From Denitratisoma oestradiolicum (GTDB lineage: Bacteria; Pseudomonadota; Gammaproteobacteria; Burkholderiales; Rhodocyclaceae): a stretch of DNA of 64,000 nucleotides. Made by a program: the position numbers and the translations under genes. Each line of letters opens with the position of its first letter. The first letter of the stretch is position 1. The DNA lies in NCBI RefSeq assembly GCF_902813185.1, contig NZ_LR778301.1, positions 2,666,001 to 2,730,000 on the forward strand, written 5' to 3'. This document shows positions 41,820 through 50,688 of the stretch, piece by piece. The notes under the pieces were generated by a model that saw nothing but the letters and a program-made list of their open reading frames with translations, made no database searches and was not told the DNA's origin.

Positions 41820-44759
41820 TCATGGGGCGTAGATGGTGAAGGTATTGGCGGGTACCGGATCGGCAGTGCTCTCGGCCCCCGGCACGAGCACCTGGATGAC
41901 CCGGGCGCCCAAGGGGGCGTTGGCGGCGATGGCGAAATCCACGGTGATCTGGGTGCCTGTGGCGTCCACCACGGGAGTGTTGGACATCTGGACGCCATCG
42001 GCGGGCACGATGCGAACCGCCGTGGCGCCGGTGAAATTGTTGCCACGGATGGTGAGGCTGACCCGGTCGCCCTGATTGGCAAGGATGGGCGTGATGGAAT
42101 CCAGTACCGGAACGCCAACGCCGACCTGCAGGCGCGGAGCCGTGCTGTTGGCATAGGGGATGCGCCCGCTTGCGTTGCTGACAACGATATCCCGCGCGCC
42201 CAGGGCGGCATCGATGGCCACGGTAATAGATGCCTGGAGAGTACTGCCGTCCGGGGAGATCGCTGGCGCCCCCAGGGTGATTCCGTTGGCCGGGTTGACC
42301 GTAATCCCAGTGGCGCCGTCCAGGGCCTGACCGTGAAGCGTAAGGGTACCGGTGGCGCCACGGATGAAGGCCGGCGGTTCGGTGGCAATGACTACGGAAC
42401 CGACAGCCACGCCCAGGGGCCGGGCGAAGGTGTCGACGGCGGTGCTCACGGGGACCGGCTCGCCCAGGACGACGCCAAGCAGGGGAGACACGAAGGGCCC
42501 CAGGGGCGCCGAGGTATTCGGTGGAACAGTTTCGCCCACCCTCACGCCCAGGAGCGGTGAGACCACCGGCGTGAAGGTCTGGCCAGCCATGGCGGAGAGG
42601 GTGACGGTGTTGGCTGGGGTCGCTTCGAGGTTTGAATCACCGCCGGTGTTGGTGAGGATCAAGGCGCGAGGACCAATGTTCGTACCCGCCGCGATGTTGG
42701 CATTGGTGGTCAGGAGGGTGCCCGTGGCATCAATGACCGGGGCGCTGAAGCTGACGCCATCGGCCGGTTCGAGCCGAACGCCGGTAACGGGCTTGAGATC
42801 CCGCCCGCGCACGGTGACCACCAGCCCATTCTGGCCGGTCTGCCAGACGTTGGGGGTGACGGATTCGATTCTCGGCACGGGCGCGGAGACCAGGAACAGG
42901 TCGGCGCCATTGCCGGCAAAGGGGACCACGACGGTGCCGGCCAGCAGGCGGACGGTACGTAGCGCCTGGGGCGCCGCCGGATCGATGGCGACAGTGAAGG
43001 TCAGGGATGAGCCGTCCCCTGCGACGATGGGACCGCCCACCACCAGGCCGGTGGATGGCAGGAATTGGGCGGCCGTGATGCCCTGAAGGCCAGTGCCTCG
43101 AACAGTAACCGTCAGGGTTTCGCCGATGATGCCGACGGCCGGCGCGATGCCGGTGGCCACGGCGCCCACCGCCACGCCCACGGGTTTGGCATAGACCGGA
43201 TAAAGCGGTGACGTGCCGCCGCCGCCCAGGCTTTCCACCACAACGCCGAGCAGCGGAGAGACCACCGGGGTCACCGCCCCCTGGATTTCGTTGACGACGC
43301 GGAAGGTGTTGATATCGCCGGCCACGGTGCTGGAACTGCCGCCGGCCGTGACGACGCTGACGGCATAGGCGCCGATGGGCGCAGCCGGCGGAATGGTCAC
43401 CGGCGTGGTCAGGGTCTTGCCGTCGGCGCTGACCGTGGGGGTGTCGCTGGCGGTGATGCCCGCATCGGGCTGGAAGACGACCTGCTGCGCGCCCGTCAGG
43501 TTGTTGCCCCGGAGCGAGAGCGTCAGCGTGGTGCCGGGCGTGCCGAACAGCGGGTCCATGGAAAGGATTTCAGGCTGGGGCGGCACCACGTCGAAGCGGT
43601 CGGCCTCGGGTGAGGCTGCGGCGAAGGCTAGGCCGGCGGCGTTCCTCAGCACCAGTTGGCGACGGGTGGTGGGGGCGTCCGCAGCAACGGTGATGGGGAC
43701 GGTGGCGGATTTTCCATCCGGCGCGATGGCAAGGGATCCCAGGGTCAGGCCGTCAGCCGGCATTACGGCAACGCTTTGCGCGGTCACAAGCCCGGAGCCG
43801 CTGATGGTGAGGGGCTGAGGTCCACTGCCCACCTGGACTGCCTTGGGCGCGAGGGACAGGAGATGGTCGCCCGTGACGACGCCCAGAATTCTTGAAACAA
43901 AGGGACCCAGGGCGATTGGAGGTGTTCCGCTTTCCGGCGGGGTGAGCACCACGCCCAGGGGTGGCGCAAAGCTGGTGTTGAGGCCGGCGAAATCGGCGGT
44001 GACATAGACCGGCACGGCGCTGTTGCCCAGGGTGGCGGAGTTGAGCACCACGCTGGACTGCCCCTCGATGACGCCCGTGATACCGGCCATGACGCTGGTC
44101 TGGCCGCTGGGAATGGTGACCGAGGACGGCGATACGGCGATGTTGGCATTGGACGCCGACAGGCCCACGGTGTGATCGATGGTGTCCGAGGAGCTGAGAC
44201 GCAGGGTGAATTGATGGTTGGTGTTGTCCGGCGGTATGGCCAGGGGAGTGGGTTCGACGGTGAGGCGGGGCAGGACAGGCGCTATGGTGATGGCAGCGCT
44301 GGCGCTGCCGGCGGCGGAACGGATGGTCAGCGTCCCCGGCCCCAAGGCGGCGGCGCTTCCTACACCGAGCACGAAATCGATCTGCCCGGCCACGCTGCGC
44401 ACATCGGTGATGTCCAGGGCCGGATCGACGGTGGTCACCCCAGTGCCCAGGAGATTGGTACCGACAACCACGACCGACCGAACATCCCCGCGACGGAAGA
44501 CGGCCGGGGCGATGGAGGAAACGGAAAGAGGCACCAGAGTTCCCGCCGAGACTACCTGGAGGATGTTGCCGACGGCATCGTAGCGATACTCGGTGACCTG
44601 GTTCTGCTCGTCAATGACCCGGATGAGACGGCCCAGGGCATCGTAGTCGTAGCGTTCAAGTCCGGCATGGGCGGCGATGCTGAATGCGCAGGCCAGGAGC
44701 CACAGCCCCCACGCCCTTGCACGTCGCCCCGTCCGCTCCGCTCCCCTTGCGATCCCCAT
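41820..44759 (-). CDS. Secreted IPT/TIG-repeat protein with a single N-terminal YD repeat (979 aa)
   Basis: Signal peptide (RAWGLWLLACAFSIAAHA), then residues 33-66 hold one RHS-type YD repeat pair (YDYDALGRLIRVIDEQ, TEYRYDAVGNILQV), then an array of IPT/TIG-like domains of about 80-90 residues (VTRIV--DG--LTV--NNFTGA pattern), interrupted by spacers with a recurring motif: PLGV, SPLLGVV, PLGPFVSPLLGV (at least six times). The function is unknown; an extracellular scaffold or adhesin is plausible. AAGGGCG lies before the ATG. It is the first gene of the minus-strand run and starts 367 bp from the divergent secretion operon. Confidence 0.85.
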   Translation of the reverse strand: MGIARGAERTGRRARAWGLWLLACAFSIAAHAGLERYDYDALGRLIRVIDEQNQVTEYRYDAVGNILQVVSAGTLVPLSVSSIAPAVFRRGDVRSVVVVGTNLLGTGVTTVDPALDITDVRSVAGQIDFVLGVGSAAALGPGTLTIRSAAGSASAAITIAPVLPRLTVEPTPLAIPPDNTNHQFTLRLSSSDTIDHTVGLSASNANIAVSPSSVTIPSGQTSVMAGITGVIEGQSSVVLNSATLGNSAVPVYVTADFAGLNTSFAPPLGVVLTPPESGTPPIALGPFVSRILGVVTGDHLLSLAPKAVQVGSGPQPLTISGSGLVTAQSVAVMPADGLTLGSLAIAPDGKSATVPITVAADAPTTRRQLVLRNAAGLAFAAASPEADRFDVVPPQPEILSMDPLFGTPGTTLTLSLRGNNLTGAQQVVFQPDAGITASDTPTVSADGKTLTTPVTIPPAAPIGAYAVSVVTAGGSSSTVAGDINTFRVVNEIQGAVTPVVSPLLGVVVESLGGGGTSPLYPVYAKPVGVAVGAVATGIAPAVGIIGETLTVTVRGTGLQGITAAQFLPSTGLVVGGPIVAGDGSSLTFTVAIDPAAPQALRTVRLLAGTVVVPFAGNGADLFLVSAPVPRIESVTPNVWQTGQNGLVVTVRGRDLKPVTGVRLEPADGVSFSAPVIDATGTLLTTNANIAAGTNIGPRALILTNTGGDSNLEATPANTVTLSAMAGQTFTPVVSPLLGVRVGETVPPNTSAPLGPFVSPLLGVVLGEPVPVSTAVDTFARPLGVAVGSVVIATEPPAFIRGATGTLTLHGQALDGATGITVNPANGITLGAPAISPDGSTLQASITVAIDAALGARDIVVSNASGRIPYANSTAPRLQVGVGVPVLDSITPILANQGDRVSLTIRGNNFTGATAVRIVPADGVQMSNTPVVDATGTQITVDFAIAANAPLGARVIQVLVPGAESTADPVPANTFTIYAP

Positions 44760-45112
44760 GCGTCTGCGCCCTTTGCCCTTGAGTGTGTCTTTGTGTTATC
44801 CGTTTTCGACAAGCGATGAGTCCGGATTGCCAACCTTCCAACTCTTTCACGCAATGTCGATGAGTGAAGCCATCGCCCTACCGACTTCTGTGTTATCTTT
44901 TTTTTCAGAATGCCCACGGCAAATACCGATGTCAATCACGGAAACAGGAAAAACTATTACGAAGGTGATATTTGTTCAGCATTTGAAAACATCAATGCAA
45001 TGTTTAATAAAGAAAATTTTTTATTTTTACGTGTTGATTAATTCATGAGTCACATAATCAAGATGCATTTGACATTCACATTTACAGTGACAGAAATTAA
45101 CTCTGATATCTT
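44760..45112. other. AT-rich divergent promoter region between the giant-protein run and the secretion operon
   Basis: No gene in this stretch. It is much lower in GC than its surroundings, especially 44860-45112. TTGACA at 45069-45074 could be a -35 element for the plus strand, but no good -10 follows at the right distance. The promoters of both divergent transcripts must lie here. Low GC suggests foreign origin or silencing-protein binding. Confidence 0.5.
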
Positions 45113-45126
45113 TTGACATATATCAA
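45113..45126. promoter_or_regulatory. FNR/CRP-like palindrome upstream of the secretion operon
   Basis: TTGACATATATCAA matches the FNR consensus TTGAT-N4-ATCAA at all but one position. It directly abuts the first in-frame ATG (45127) of the transglycosylase gene, which is too close for class II activation of a transcript starting before that ATG, so either it represses or the true start lies downstream. Confidence 0.3.
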
Positions 45127-45738
45127 ATGAGTAATCCATGTTCCGGGCTGTTTCTTGCCATCTTCCCGTTGGTTTGTTCTTTTCAGGAAACAGCCTTGGC
45201 CAGTGACCAGAAGGCTCCCGACATCTACATGACCTATTCGGCGCTGGGGGTCCCCCAGTTTTCAAGCCACCCCACTCAAAAGAGCTATCGGCTTTATCTG
45301 AAGTCACCGGCAGGCAAGAGAACCCCTCCTGATCGAAACGAGACCACGCTTGCACCACTGATCCAGGAGGCGGCCTATCGGCACCACATGCCGACGGCCT
45401 TGCTCAAGGCCGTCATCGCCGTGGAATCCGGCTTCAATACCCGAGCGGTGTCTGCCAAGGGCGCACTGGGCGCCATGCAGGTGATGCCCGCTACCGGAGC
45501 CCGTTTCGGCGTACGCGAGTTGTCGGACCCAGCAGTCAACATTGATACGGGCGCTCGCTATCTCGCCCTGTTGCTAAAACGGTTCCAGGGCAACCTACCT
45601 CTGGCGTTGGCCGCCTACAACGCCGGGGAAGGCGCAGTGGAGGACCGAGCCCATCGTCTGCCGCCCTACCGCGAAACCATGCTTTACGTGCCGGCAGTAC
45701 TGGCGAAATTTCACGCCTACCAGGATTCGGAGCAATGA
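45127..45738 (+). CDS. Lytic transglycosylase (SLT domain), first gene of the secretion operon
   Basis: A 203-residue protein with a hydrophobic N-terminus (GLFLAIFPLVCSF) for export and a C-terminal Slt domain: AVIAVESGFN with catalytic Glu100, AKGALGAMQVMPATG, NIDTGARYLALLLKRFQGNLPLALAAYNAGEGAV. It cuts peptidoglycan with 1,6-anhydro product formation and probably opens the wall for the secretion apparatus. The start lacks a clear ribosome site and could lie slightly downstream. The ATGA overlap with gspG shows coupling. Confidence 0.88.
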   Translation: MSNPCSGLFLAIFPLVCSFQETALASDQKAPDIYMTYSALGVPQFSSHPTQKSYRLYLKSPAGKRTPPDRNETTLAPLIQEAAYRHHMPTALLKAVIAVESGFNTRAVSAKGALGAMQVMPATGARFGVRELSDPAVNIDTGARYLALLLKRFQGNLPLALAAYNAGEGAVEDRAHRLPPYRETMLYVPAVLAKFHAYQDSEQ

Positions 45739-46166
45739 ACATGCACTACCCATTTCACAGGCATCGCCAAGACGGTTTCACCTTGCTGGAACTGCTGGTG
45801 GTCGTGGCGATCATCGGTCTGCTGGTGGCCTATGTGGGCCCCAAGTACTTCACCCAGGTGGGTAAGTCGGAGGTCACCGCGGCCCGGGCCCAGATCGATG
45901 CTTTTGGGAAGGCCCTGGACCAGTACCGCCTGGATGTCGGCCGTTACCCGACAACGGAACAGGGACTGAGTGCCTTGCTGGCCGCGCCATCCGGAACGCC
46001 GAAATGGGGCGGGCCTTACCTGGCCAAGGCAGTCCCTCTTGATCCCTGGGGACACGCCTATGTCTATCGTTCGCCCGGCGAGAAGTTGGAATATGAGCTG
46101 CTGTCCCATGGCAAGGATGGCGCAGCAGGTGGCAGTGGCGATACCGCCGATATCAGCAACCAATGA
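45735..46166 (+). CDS. gspG: Type II secretion major pseudopilin GspG
   Basis: A 143-residue prepilin-like protein. A short basic leader ends in G before FTLLELLVVVAIIGLLVAYVGPKYF (cleavage G-F, Glu5 present), followed by the GspG-specific domain: GRYPTTEQGLSALLAAPS, WGGPYL, VPLDPWGHAYVYRSPG. It forms the secretion pseudopilus in the periplasm. It overlaps the transglycosylase stop by ATGA and is followed by gspF. Confidence 0.93.
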   Translation: MNMHYPFHRHRQDGFTLLELLVVVAIIGLLVAYVGPKYFTQVGKSEVTAARAQIDAFGKALDQYRLDVGRYPTTEQGLSALLAAPSGTPKWGGPYLAKAVPLDPWGHAYVYRSPGEKLEYELLSHGKDGAAGGSGDTADISNQ

Positions 46167-46244
46167 CGCGCCTCCTCCGTCGAATGATTGCCGCACATCA
46201 CCCCGGCGCCTCAGCCGCTCCCGGTCTGTCAGCAGGGGAGCGAC

Positions 46245-47435
46245 TTGCGCTTTGACATTCGCGCCGAAGCCCAGGGATCAGTGGCGTCCCTGACCCTGGA
46301 GGCCCTGGATGAACAGGAAGTGCGCCGGCAGTTGGCGGCAAAGGGACTGATCCCCTTGTCCATCGCGCCGAGCCGCTCTTTGAGAATCGGCGCCTGGCGG
46401 GGGCGGCGCACCGACTTTTCCTTGCTCCATTTCACCCAGGAGTTGCTGGCCCTGCTTCAAGCCGGCCTGACGGTCAGCGAAGGAATCGAGGCGCTCGCCG
46501 AAAAAGAACGCCGGCCGGAAGCTCAGGACGTATTGCGGCGTCTGCTACAGCAGTTACGGGAGGGAAAACGCTTCTCGTCGGCCCTGGAGGAAATTCCCAC
46601 GGTATTCCCACCACTCTATGTGGGCATCATTCGCGCGGCGGAACGGACCAGCCATCTGGAGCAGTCCCTGGAGCGTTATGCGGATTACCAGATGCGCTTC
46701 GATGCGCTGCGCGCCCGCGTACTGAGTGCCCTGGTATATCCGGTCATTCTCGCAGTGGTGGGTGCAGTCGTGACGCTGTTCCTGCTGGGCTATGTGGTTC
46801 CACGCTTCTCGATGGTGTACCAGGATAGTGGCCGGGAGTTGCCGTTTCTCTCCAGTCTGCTGATGCAATGGGGAAATCTGGTGTCCCGTCATGGCGAAGG
46901 CTTCGCCTTGGGATTTGCCGGCCTGATCATCGGACTGACCTGGCTGGGCCGTCGAGGTGAATTGAGCCGCGGGTTGTCCCTGTTGATTCGGCGATTGCCG
47001 ACGGTTGACGAAACCGTGCGCGTTTTCCATCTGGCCCGTCTATACCTGACCCTGGGCATGCTGCTGGAAGGCGGACTGCCGGCGGTGCAGGCGCTCGGTC
47101 TCGTTGAGGAACTGCTCACGCCGGACTTGAAGGCGCGCGTCGCCAGAGCGAGACGTTTCATCGAGGAAGGGAAAAGCCTTTCAGAGGCCTTTGAACTGGC
47201 AGGTCTCACCACGCCTGTCGGCATCCGGATGCTAAGGGTCGGAGAACACGCCGGACGAATGGCCGAAATGTTGCACCGAACGGCTCGCCTCTACGACGCC
47301 GACATCAACCGTGCCATCGAATGGGTGTCCCGCACCTTCGAACCCGCCTTGATGATCGCCATCGGCGGCGTTGTGGGATTGGTGGTGGTACTGCTGTATA
47401 TGCCGATATTCGAGTTGGCCGCCAGCATTCGATGA
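46245..47435 (+). CDS. gspF: Type II secretion inner-membrane protein GspF
   Basis: A 396-residue polytopic protein with two GspF domains: FSLLHFTQELLALLQAGLTVSEGIEAL with GKRFSSALEEIPTVFPPLYVGIIRAAERTSHLEQSL, then the mirrored VFHLARLYLTLGMLLEGGLPAVQAL with GLTTPVGIRMLRVGEHAGRMAEML, and a C-terminal span VGLVVVLLYMPIFEL. It is the platform that connects the ATPase to pseudopilins. The start is TTG at 46245 because AGGGGAG lies just upstream and homology begins RFDIRAEAQG; the longer open frame upstream (from 46188) lacks a ribosome site. Confidence 0.9.
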   Translation: MRFDIRAEAQGSVASLTLEALDEQEVRRQLAAKGLIPLSIAPSRSLRIGAWRGRRTDFSLLHFTQELLALLQAGLTVSEGIEALAEKERRPEAQDVLRRLLQQLREGKRFSSALEEIPTVFPPLYVGIIRAAERTSHLEQSLERYADYQMRFDALRARVLSALVYPVILAVVGAVVTLFLLGYVVPRFSMVYQDSGRELPFLSSLLMQWGNLVSRHGEGFALGFAGLIIGLTWLGRRGELSRGLSLLIRRLPTVDETVRVFHLARLYLTLGMLLEGGLPAVQALGLVEELLTPDLKARVARARRFIEEGKSLSEAFELAGLTTPVGIRMLRVGEHAGRMAEMLHRTARLYDADINRAIEWVSRTFEPALMIAIGGVVGLVVVLLYMPIFELAASIR

Positions 47436-49099
47436 TGGACCTCACGCTCACCATCCCCTTCGTACAGGAAGCTCGTGACGCCGCCCGGCGGCGAAACCAT
47501 TCGGTGCTCGCCGAACTGGAGGAGCGCACCGGCGCGCCGGCCACGGATCTGCTGAGAATGCTGGCAGCGCTCTTTGGCTACGGCGTGACCGACACCATGG
47601 AAATGCGTGGCCTGGTACCCGCCAGTGATCTCCTGCCTCTACAGCTTGCCCTCAAGCGGGAGTGCATGCTGTTCAGGAACGGCGAAGTCTTGTTGGGCGT
47701 CATCGCCGATCCGTTCGATGGCGATTTGCTGAAATGGCTGGCGGCTCGCGCCAAGCGTGGTTTCGAAACCAGGCTCGCCCTCAAGGCGGATATCAATGCC
47801 TATCTGGCCACCCTGGAAGATTCCACCCAAGCCATGGAAAGCGTGGCCGACGCCAGGGTCGACGAATCCTCGGCGCATGGCATAGAGCAAATATCCCTCA
47901 AGGCCATCAGCGAGGATGCGAGCCCCATTGTCCGTATTGTCAATTCAACGCTTTACGATGCGCTCAGGGCCGGTGCCAGCGACATTCATATCGAGACCGG
48001 CCGCAGCGGGCTCACCGTGCGCTACCGGGTGGATGGCGTATTGACCACGGCCACCACGCTGCCGGGGCAGGATACGGCAGAACAGGTCATTTCCCGCCTG
48101 AAGGTGATGGCGGAACTCGACATCGCCGAGCGACGCATTCCCCAGGATGGAAGATTCAAGATTTCCGCCAAGGAGCGGGCCATCGACATCCGGGTTTCCA
48201 TCATGCCCAGCATTCATGGCGAGGACGCCGTGCTGCGCCTCCTGGACAAGCATGCCATCGTGCCCGACGGAAATCCGTTGCGGCTGGACATTCTGGGCTT
48301 CGATACTGCCTCCCTGGCGGCGGTACGCCGACTGGCGGCCCAGCCCTATGGCATGCTGCTGGTGACAGGCCCCACGGGCAGCGGAAAGACGACGACGCTC
48401 TATGCGGCCATTTCTGAAATCAATCATGGTCACGACAAGATCGTCACCATTGAGGACCCGGTGGAATATGAGTTGCCGGGCGTGCTGCAAATCCCCGTCA
48501 ATGAAAAAAAGGGCCTGACCTTCGCCAAGGGCTTGCGCTCCATTCTTCGCCATGATCCGGACAAGATTCTGGTGGGCGAGATACGCGATGCCGAGACGGC
48601 GGAAATCGCCATCCAGTCGGCCCTGACCGGCCATCTGGTGCTGACGACCGTCCACGCCAACAATGTATTCGACGTGTTCAACCGGTTTACCCACATGGGC
48701 ATCGATCCCTACGCGCTGACTTCGGCCCTGAACGGGGTCTGGGCACAGCGTCTGTTGAGGACGATCTGTACCCGATGTGCCGTGGACCATGCTCCGGATA
48801 TTGAAGAGCTGGCCCTCGTGGGCCTGCACCACGACCCTCAACGTAACGACCGGTTCCGCAAGGGACGGGGCTGTGGGGAATGCCGGGGAACCGGATATCG
48901 GGGGCGGAGAGCCATTGCTGAAATTCTGACCCTCGACGACCGCTTGCGGGAGCTGATCGCTGCCCGGGAATCAATCCTCTCCATCAAACAAGCCGCAGCC
49001 AAGGCCGGCACCCGGTTTCTCCGGGAGGCGGCACTCGATCTGGCCCGTGCCGGAGAAACCACATTGGAGGAGGTCGCCCGTGTCACGCTTCAGGCCTAG
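47432..49099 (+). CDS. gspE: Type II secretion ATPase GspE
   Basis: A 555-residue PulE/PilB ATPase. An N-terminal GspE-N region is followed by SDIHIETGRSGLTVRYRVDGVL, Walker A GPTGSGKTT (313-321), Asp box DKIVTIEDPVEYELPG, LRSILRHDPDKILVGEIRD (Walker B), AIQSALTGHLVLTTVHAN (His box), and the four-Cys zinc motif (CTRC ... CGECRGTG). It powers pseudopilus assembly. The start ATG overlaps the gspF stop (ATGA at 47432-47435). The last codons overlap what was once the start of the next gene; a MITE now follows directly after the TAG. Confidence 0.94.
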   Translation: MMDLTLTIPFVQEARDAARRRNHSVLAELEERTGAPATDLLRMLAALFGYGVTDTMEMRGLVPASDLLPLQLALKRECMLFRNGEVLLGVIADPFDGDLLKWLAARAKRGFETRLALKADINAYLATLEDSTQAMESVADARVDESSAHGIEQISLKAISEDASPIVRIVNSTLYDALRAGASDIHIETGRSGLTVRYRVDGVLTTATTLPGQDTAEQVISRLKVMAELDIAERRIPQDGRFKISAKERAIDIRVSIMPSIHGEDAVLRLLDKHAIVPDGNPLRLDILGFDTASLAAVRRLAAQPYGMLLVTGPTGSGKTTTLYAAISEINHGHDKIVTIEDPVEYELPGVLQIPVNEKKGLTFAKGLRSILRHDPDKILVGEIRDAETAEIAIQSALTGHLVLTTVHANNVFDVFNRFTHMGIDPYALTSALNGVWAQRLLRTICTRCAVDHAPDIEELALVGLHHDPQRNDRFRKGRGCGECRGTGYRGRRAIAEILTLDDRLRELIAARESILSIKQAAAKAGTRFLREAALDLARAGETTLEEVARVTLQA

Positions 49100-49364
49100 G
49101 GTCTGTTCTCATTCAGTCGGCGGATCGCGTTGCGCCCCAATCCGGAAGGATGCAAGGCGGAGGGCGCAGGCAATGGCCGTCCCATTGCCAAGCCCGACAA
49201 CGCCGCAGACGCCGGATTGGGGCGCAACCCGAAGGGAAGGGGGTGAATCGGGCGCATTGCCGCGTTACTCCCTCCTTGTTGGGGGCGGCCCAACGGTGTC
49301 GGTCGCGCCTTGCACTGCACCCGATTCATCCCCTTCGCGACCGTCGCCTGAATGAGAACAGACC
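49100..49364. mobile_element. 265-bp MITE with 17-bp inverted termini and CTAG target duplication
   Basis: GGTCTGTTCTCATTCAG (49100-49116) is perfectly inverted at 49348-49364. CTAG flanks both sides (49096-49099 and 49365-49368), a 4-bp target duplication of the kind IS5-like elements make. Inside is a second perfect inverted pair, TTGCGCCCCAATCCGG (49130-49145) with its complement at 49212-49227, plus an imperfect TGAATCGGG pair near 49243 and 49320. No transposase is encoded, so it must move in trans. It follows the gspE stop and splits the 5' end of the next gene. Confidence 0.88.
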
Positions 49365-50164
49365 CTAGGAAGTGGCGCATTTCCATCGACCGGGACCAGA
49401 TTGCGATACTAGCAATCGATGGCCGGTCCATTGGTTTTCAGCAGGAAAGCATCGGCACGTTTGACTGGGCATGCCCCGCAAGCTGGAGCCCCACGCTGGA
49501 AGAGATGATGCAGCAGGCCGGATTGAAACAGGCGTCCGCGCATTTGACCCTCGGGGATGGACTGGTGCATTGCTTCGTGGCAACGCTGCCCGATGGGCTG
49601 CGGAATGTGAACGAACTGGAGCGCTATCTGGCAGCGCGCCTTGAAGCCCTGTTGGGGGTGACGGCAGAAGACTGGAAGATCGCCTTCAACCCTGACGCCA
49701 GGGGCCAGCGCATGCTGGTTTGCGCCTGTGAGCGCTCCCCCCTGGAAAATCTGGAGACATTGCTGCTGGGGCGGCAATGCCGATTGGCAAGTTGTCAGCC
49801 CTTCTGGATGCGGGAATTCAGCGCAAGGCGGAAATTGCTGCCAGAAAGCGGCGTCTGGTTTGCCGCGGTGGGACGACAGGATGTTTCCCTGATCGGTCAT
49901 GATGCCCGGAATTTCATTGAGTACCAGACCGCCCGCCTTGGGGATTCCACTTCCACCGTCGCCTCTTTGCTGCAACGTTGTCGGCTGACCCACGGCGAGA
50001 CCCAGGCCAGATATCCGGTCTGGGTCTCGGGCATCACGCCCCCATCTGACCTGGAAGGCTGCTGGGACGGATTGCTGCGCTTCGTGCCCGCTACCGACAA
50101 TCCTCATTTCAAGGATTCCGAGAAATCAAGGTATCGAATGGCCTTGGCGGGAGTGGATCGATGA
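49352..50164 (+). CDS. PilM/GspL-like assembly ATPase-fold protein; start codon provided by MITE
   Basis: A 270-residue cytoplasmic-type protein of the secretion operon; the fold pattern (DRDQIAILAID, then AVGRQDVSLIGHD and two ribonuclease-H-like halves) and position before two bitopic proteins fit PilM or the cytoplasmic half of GspL, though similarity is weak. The present ATG (49352) lies in the right terminal repeat of the MITE. Removing the MITE and one CTAG restores a GTG start at 49080 inside gspE, reading MSRFRPRKWRIS; the inserted version reads MRTDPRKWRIS. Protein length is thus hardly changed, but the gene lost its overlap with gspE and has no clear ribosome site. ATGA overlap with the next gene. 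Confidence 0.75.
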   Translation: MRTDPRKWRISIDRDQIAILAIDGRSIGFQQESIGTFDWACPASWSPTLEEMMQQAGLKQASAHLTLGDGLVHCFVATLPDGLRNVNELERYLAARLEALLGVTAEDWKIAFNPDARGQRMLVCACERSPLENLETLLLGRQCRLASCQPFWMREFSARRKLLPESGVWFAAVGRQDVSLIGHDARNFIEYQTARLGDSTSTVASLLQRCRLTHGETQARYPVWVSGITPPSDLEGCWDGLLRFVPATDNPHFKDSEKSRYRMALAGVDR

Positions 50165-50688
50165 GAGCGATTGGCATCGATTTATCGCCCTATGCGCCAT
50201 GGCCCAGCAGACGATCGGTGTTGATGCTGGTCCTGCTTGGGCTCGCGGTATGCGCCACCGCCTTGAAGGTATGGCTGGACAGCGCGACGCTGGCGGACTT
50301 TCAACAGAAACACGTCAGGATGGAGCACACGGCCACCCAGACCCGAGCTCCCCTTACCGATGCACCCAAGTTGCCCGAGCCCTCGATCAAAGCGATCAAC
50401 GAGGCGATCCGGAACTTGAATTTCGAATGGCATCGTCTTTTCGAAATCATGGACTCCCACGCCCTGGAGGATGTGACGCTTCTGGCACTGGAACCTTCTG
50501 ACGCAGGAAAACTGCTGAAAATCCTGGCGGAGGCCCGATCTCTGGAAGCCATGGCGGATTATCTGCAATCGCTGTCCGAGGATGAGCGGCTGAATGAAGT
50601 GGTTCTGACCCACCACGAGGTCGCCGAACAAGATGTCAATCGGCCGATCCGCTTTTCCATCGAGGCCCGCTGGGGGTACGGGAAATGA
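50161..50688 (+). CDS. PilN-like bitopic assembly protein
   Basis: A 175-residue protein with a basic N-terminus, one membrane span (about 19-39: RSVLMLVLLGLAVCATALKVWL), a coiled region and a C-terminal periplasmic ferredoxin-like domain (LLALEPSDAGKLLKILAEARSLEAMADYLQSL) typical of PilN/GspL periplasmic parts. It probably links the cytoplasmic PilM-like protein to the periplasmic ring. ATGA overlaps on both sides show tight translational coupling. Confidence 0.75.
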   Translation: MRAIGIDLSPYAPWPSRRSVLMLVLLGLAVCATALKVWLDSATLADFQQKHVRMEHTATQTRAPLTDAPKLPEPSIKAINEAIRNLNFEWHRLFEIMDSHALEDVTLLALEPSDAGKLLKILAEARSLEAMADYLQSLSEDERLNEVVLTHHEVAEQDVNRPIRFSIEARWGYGK

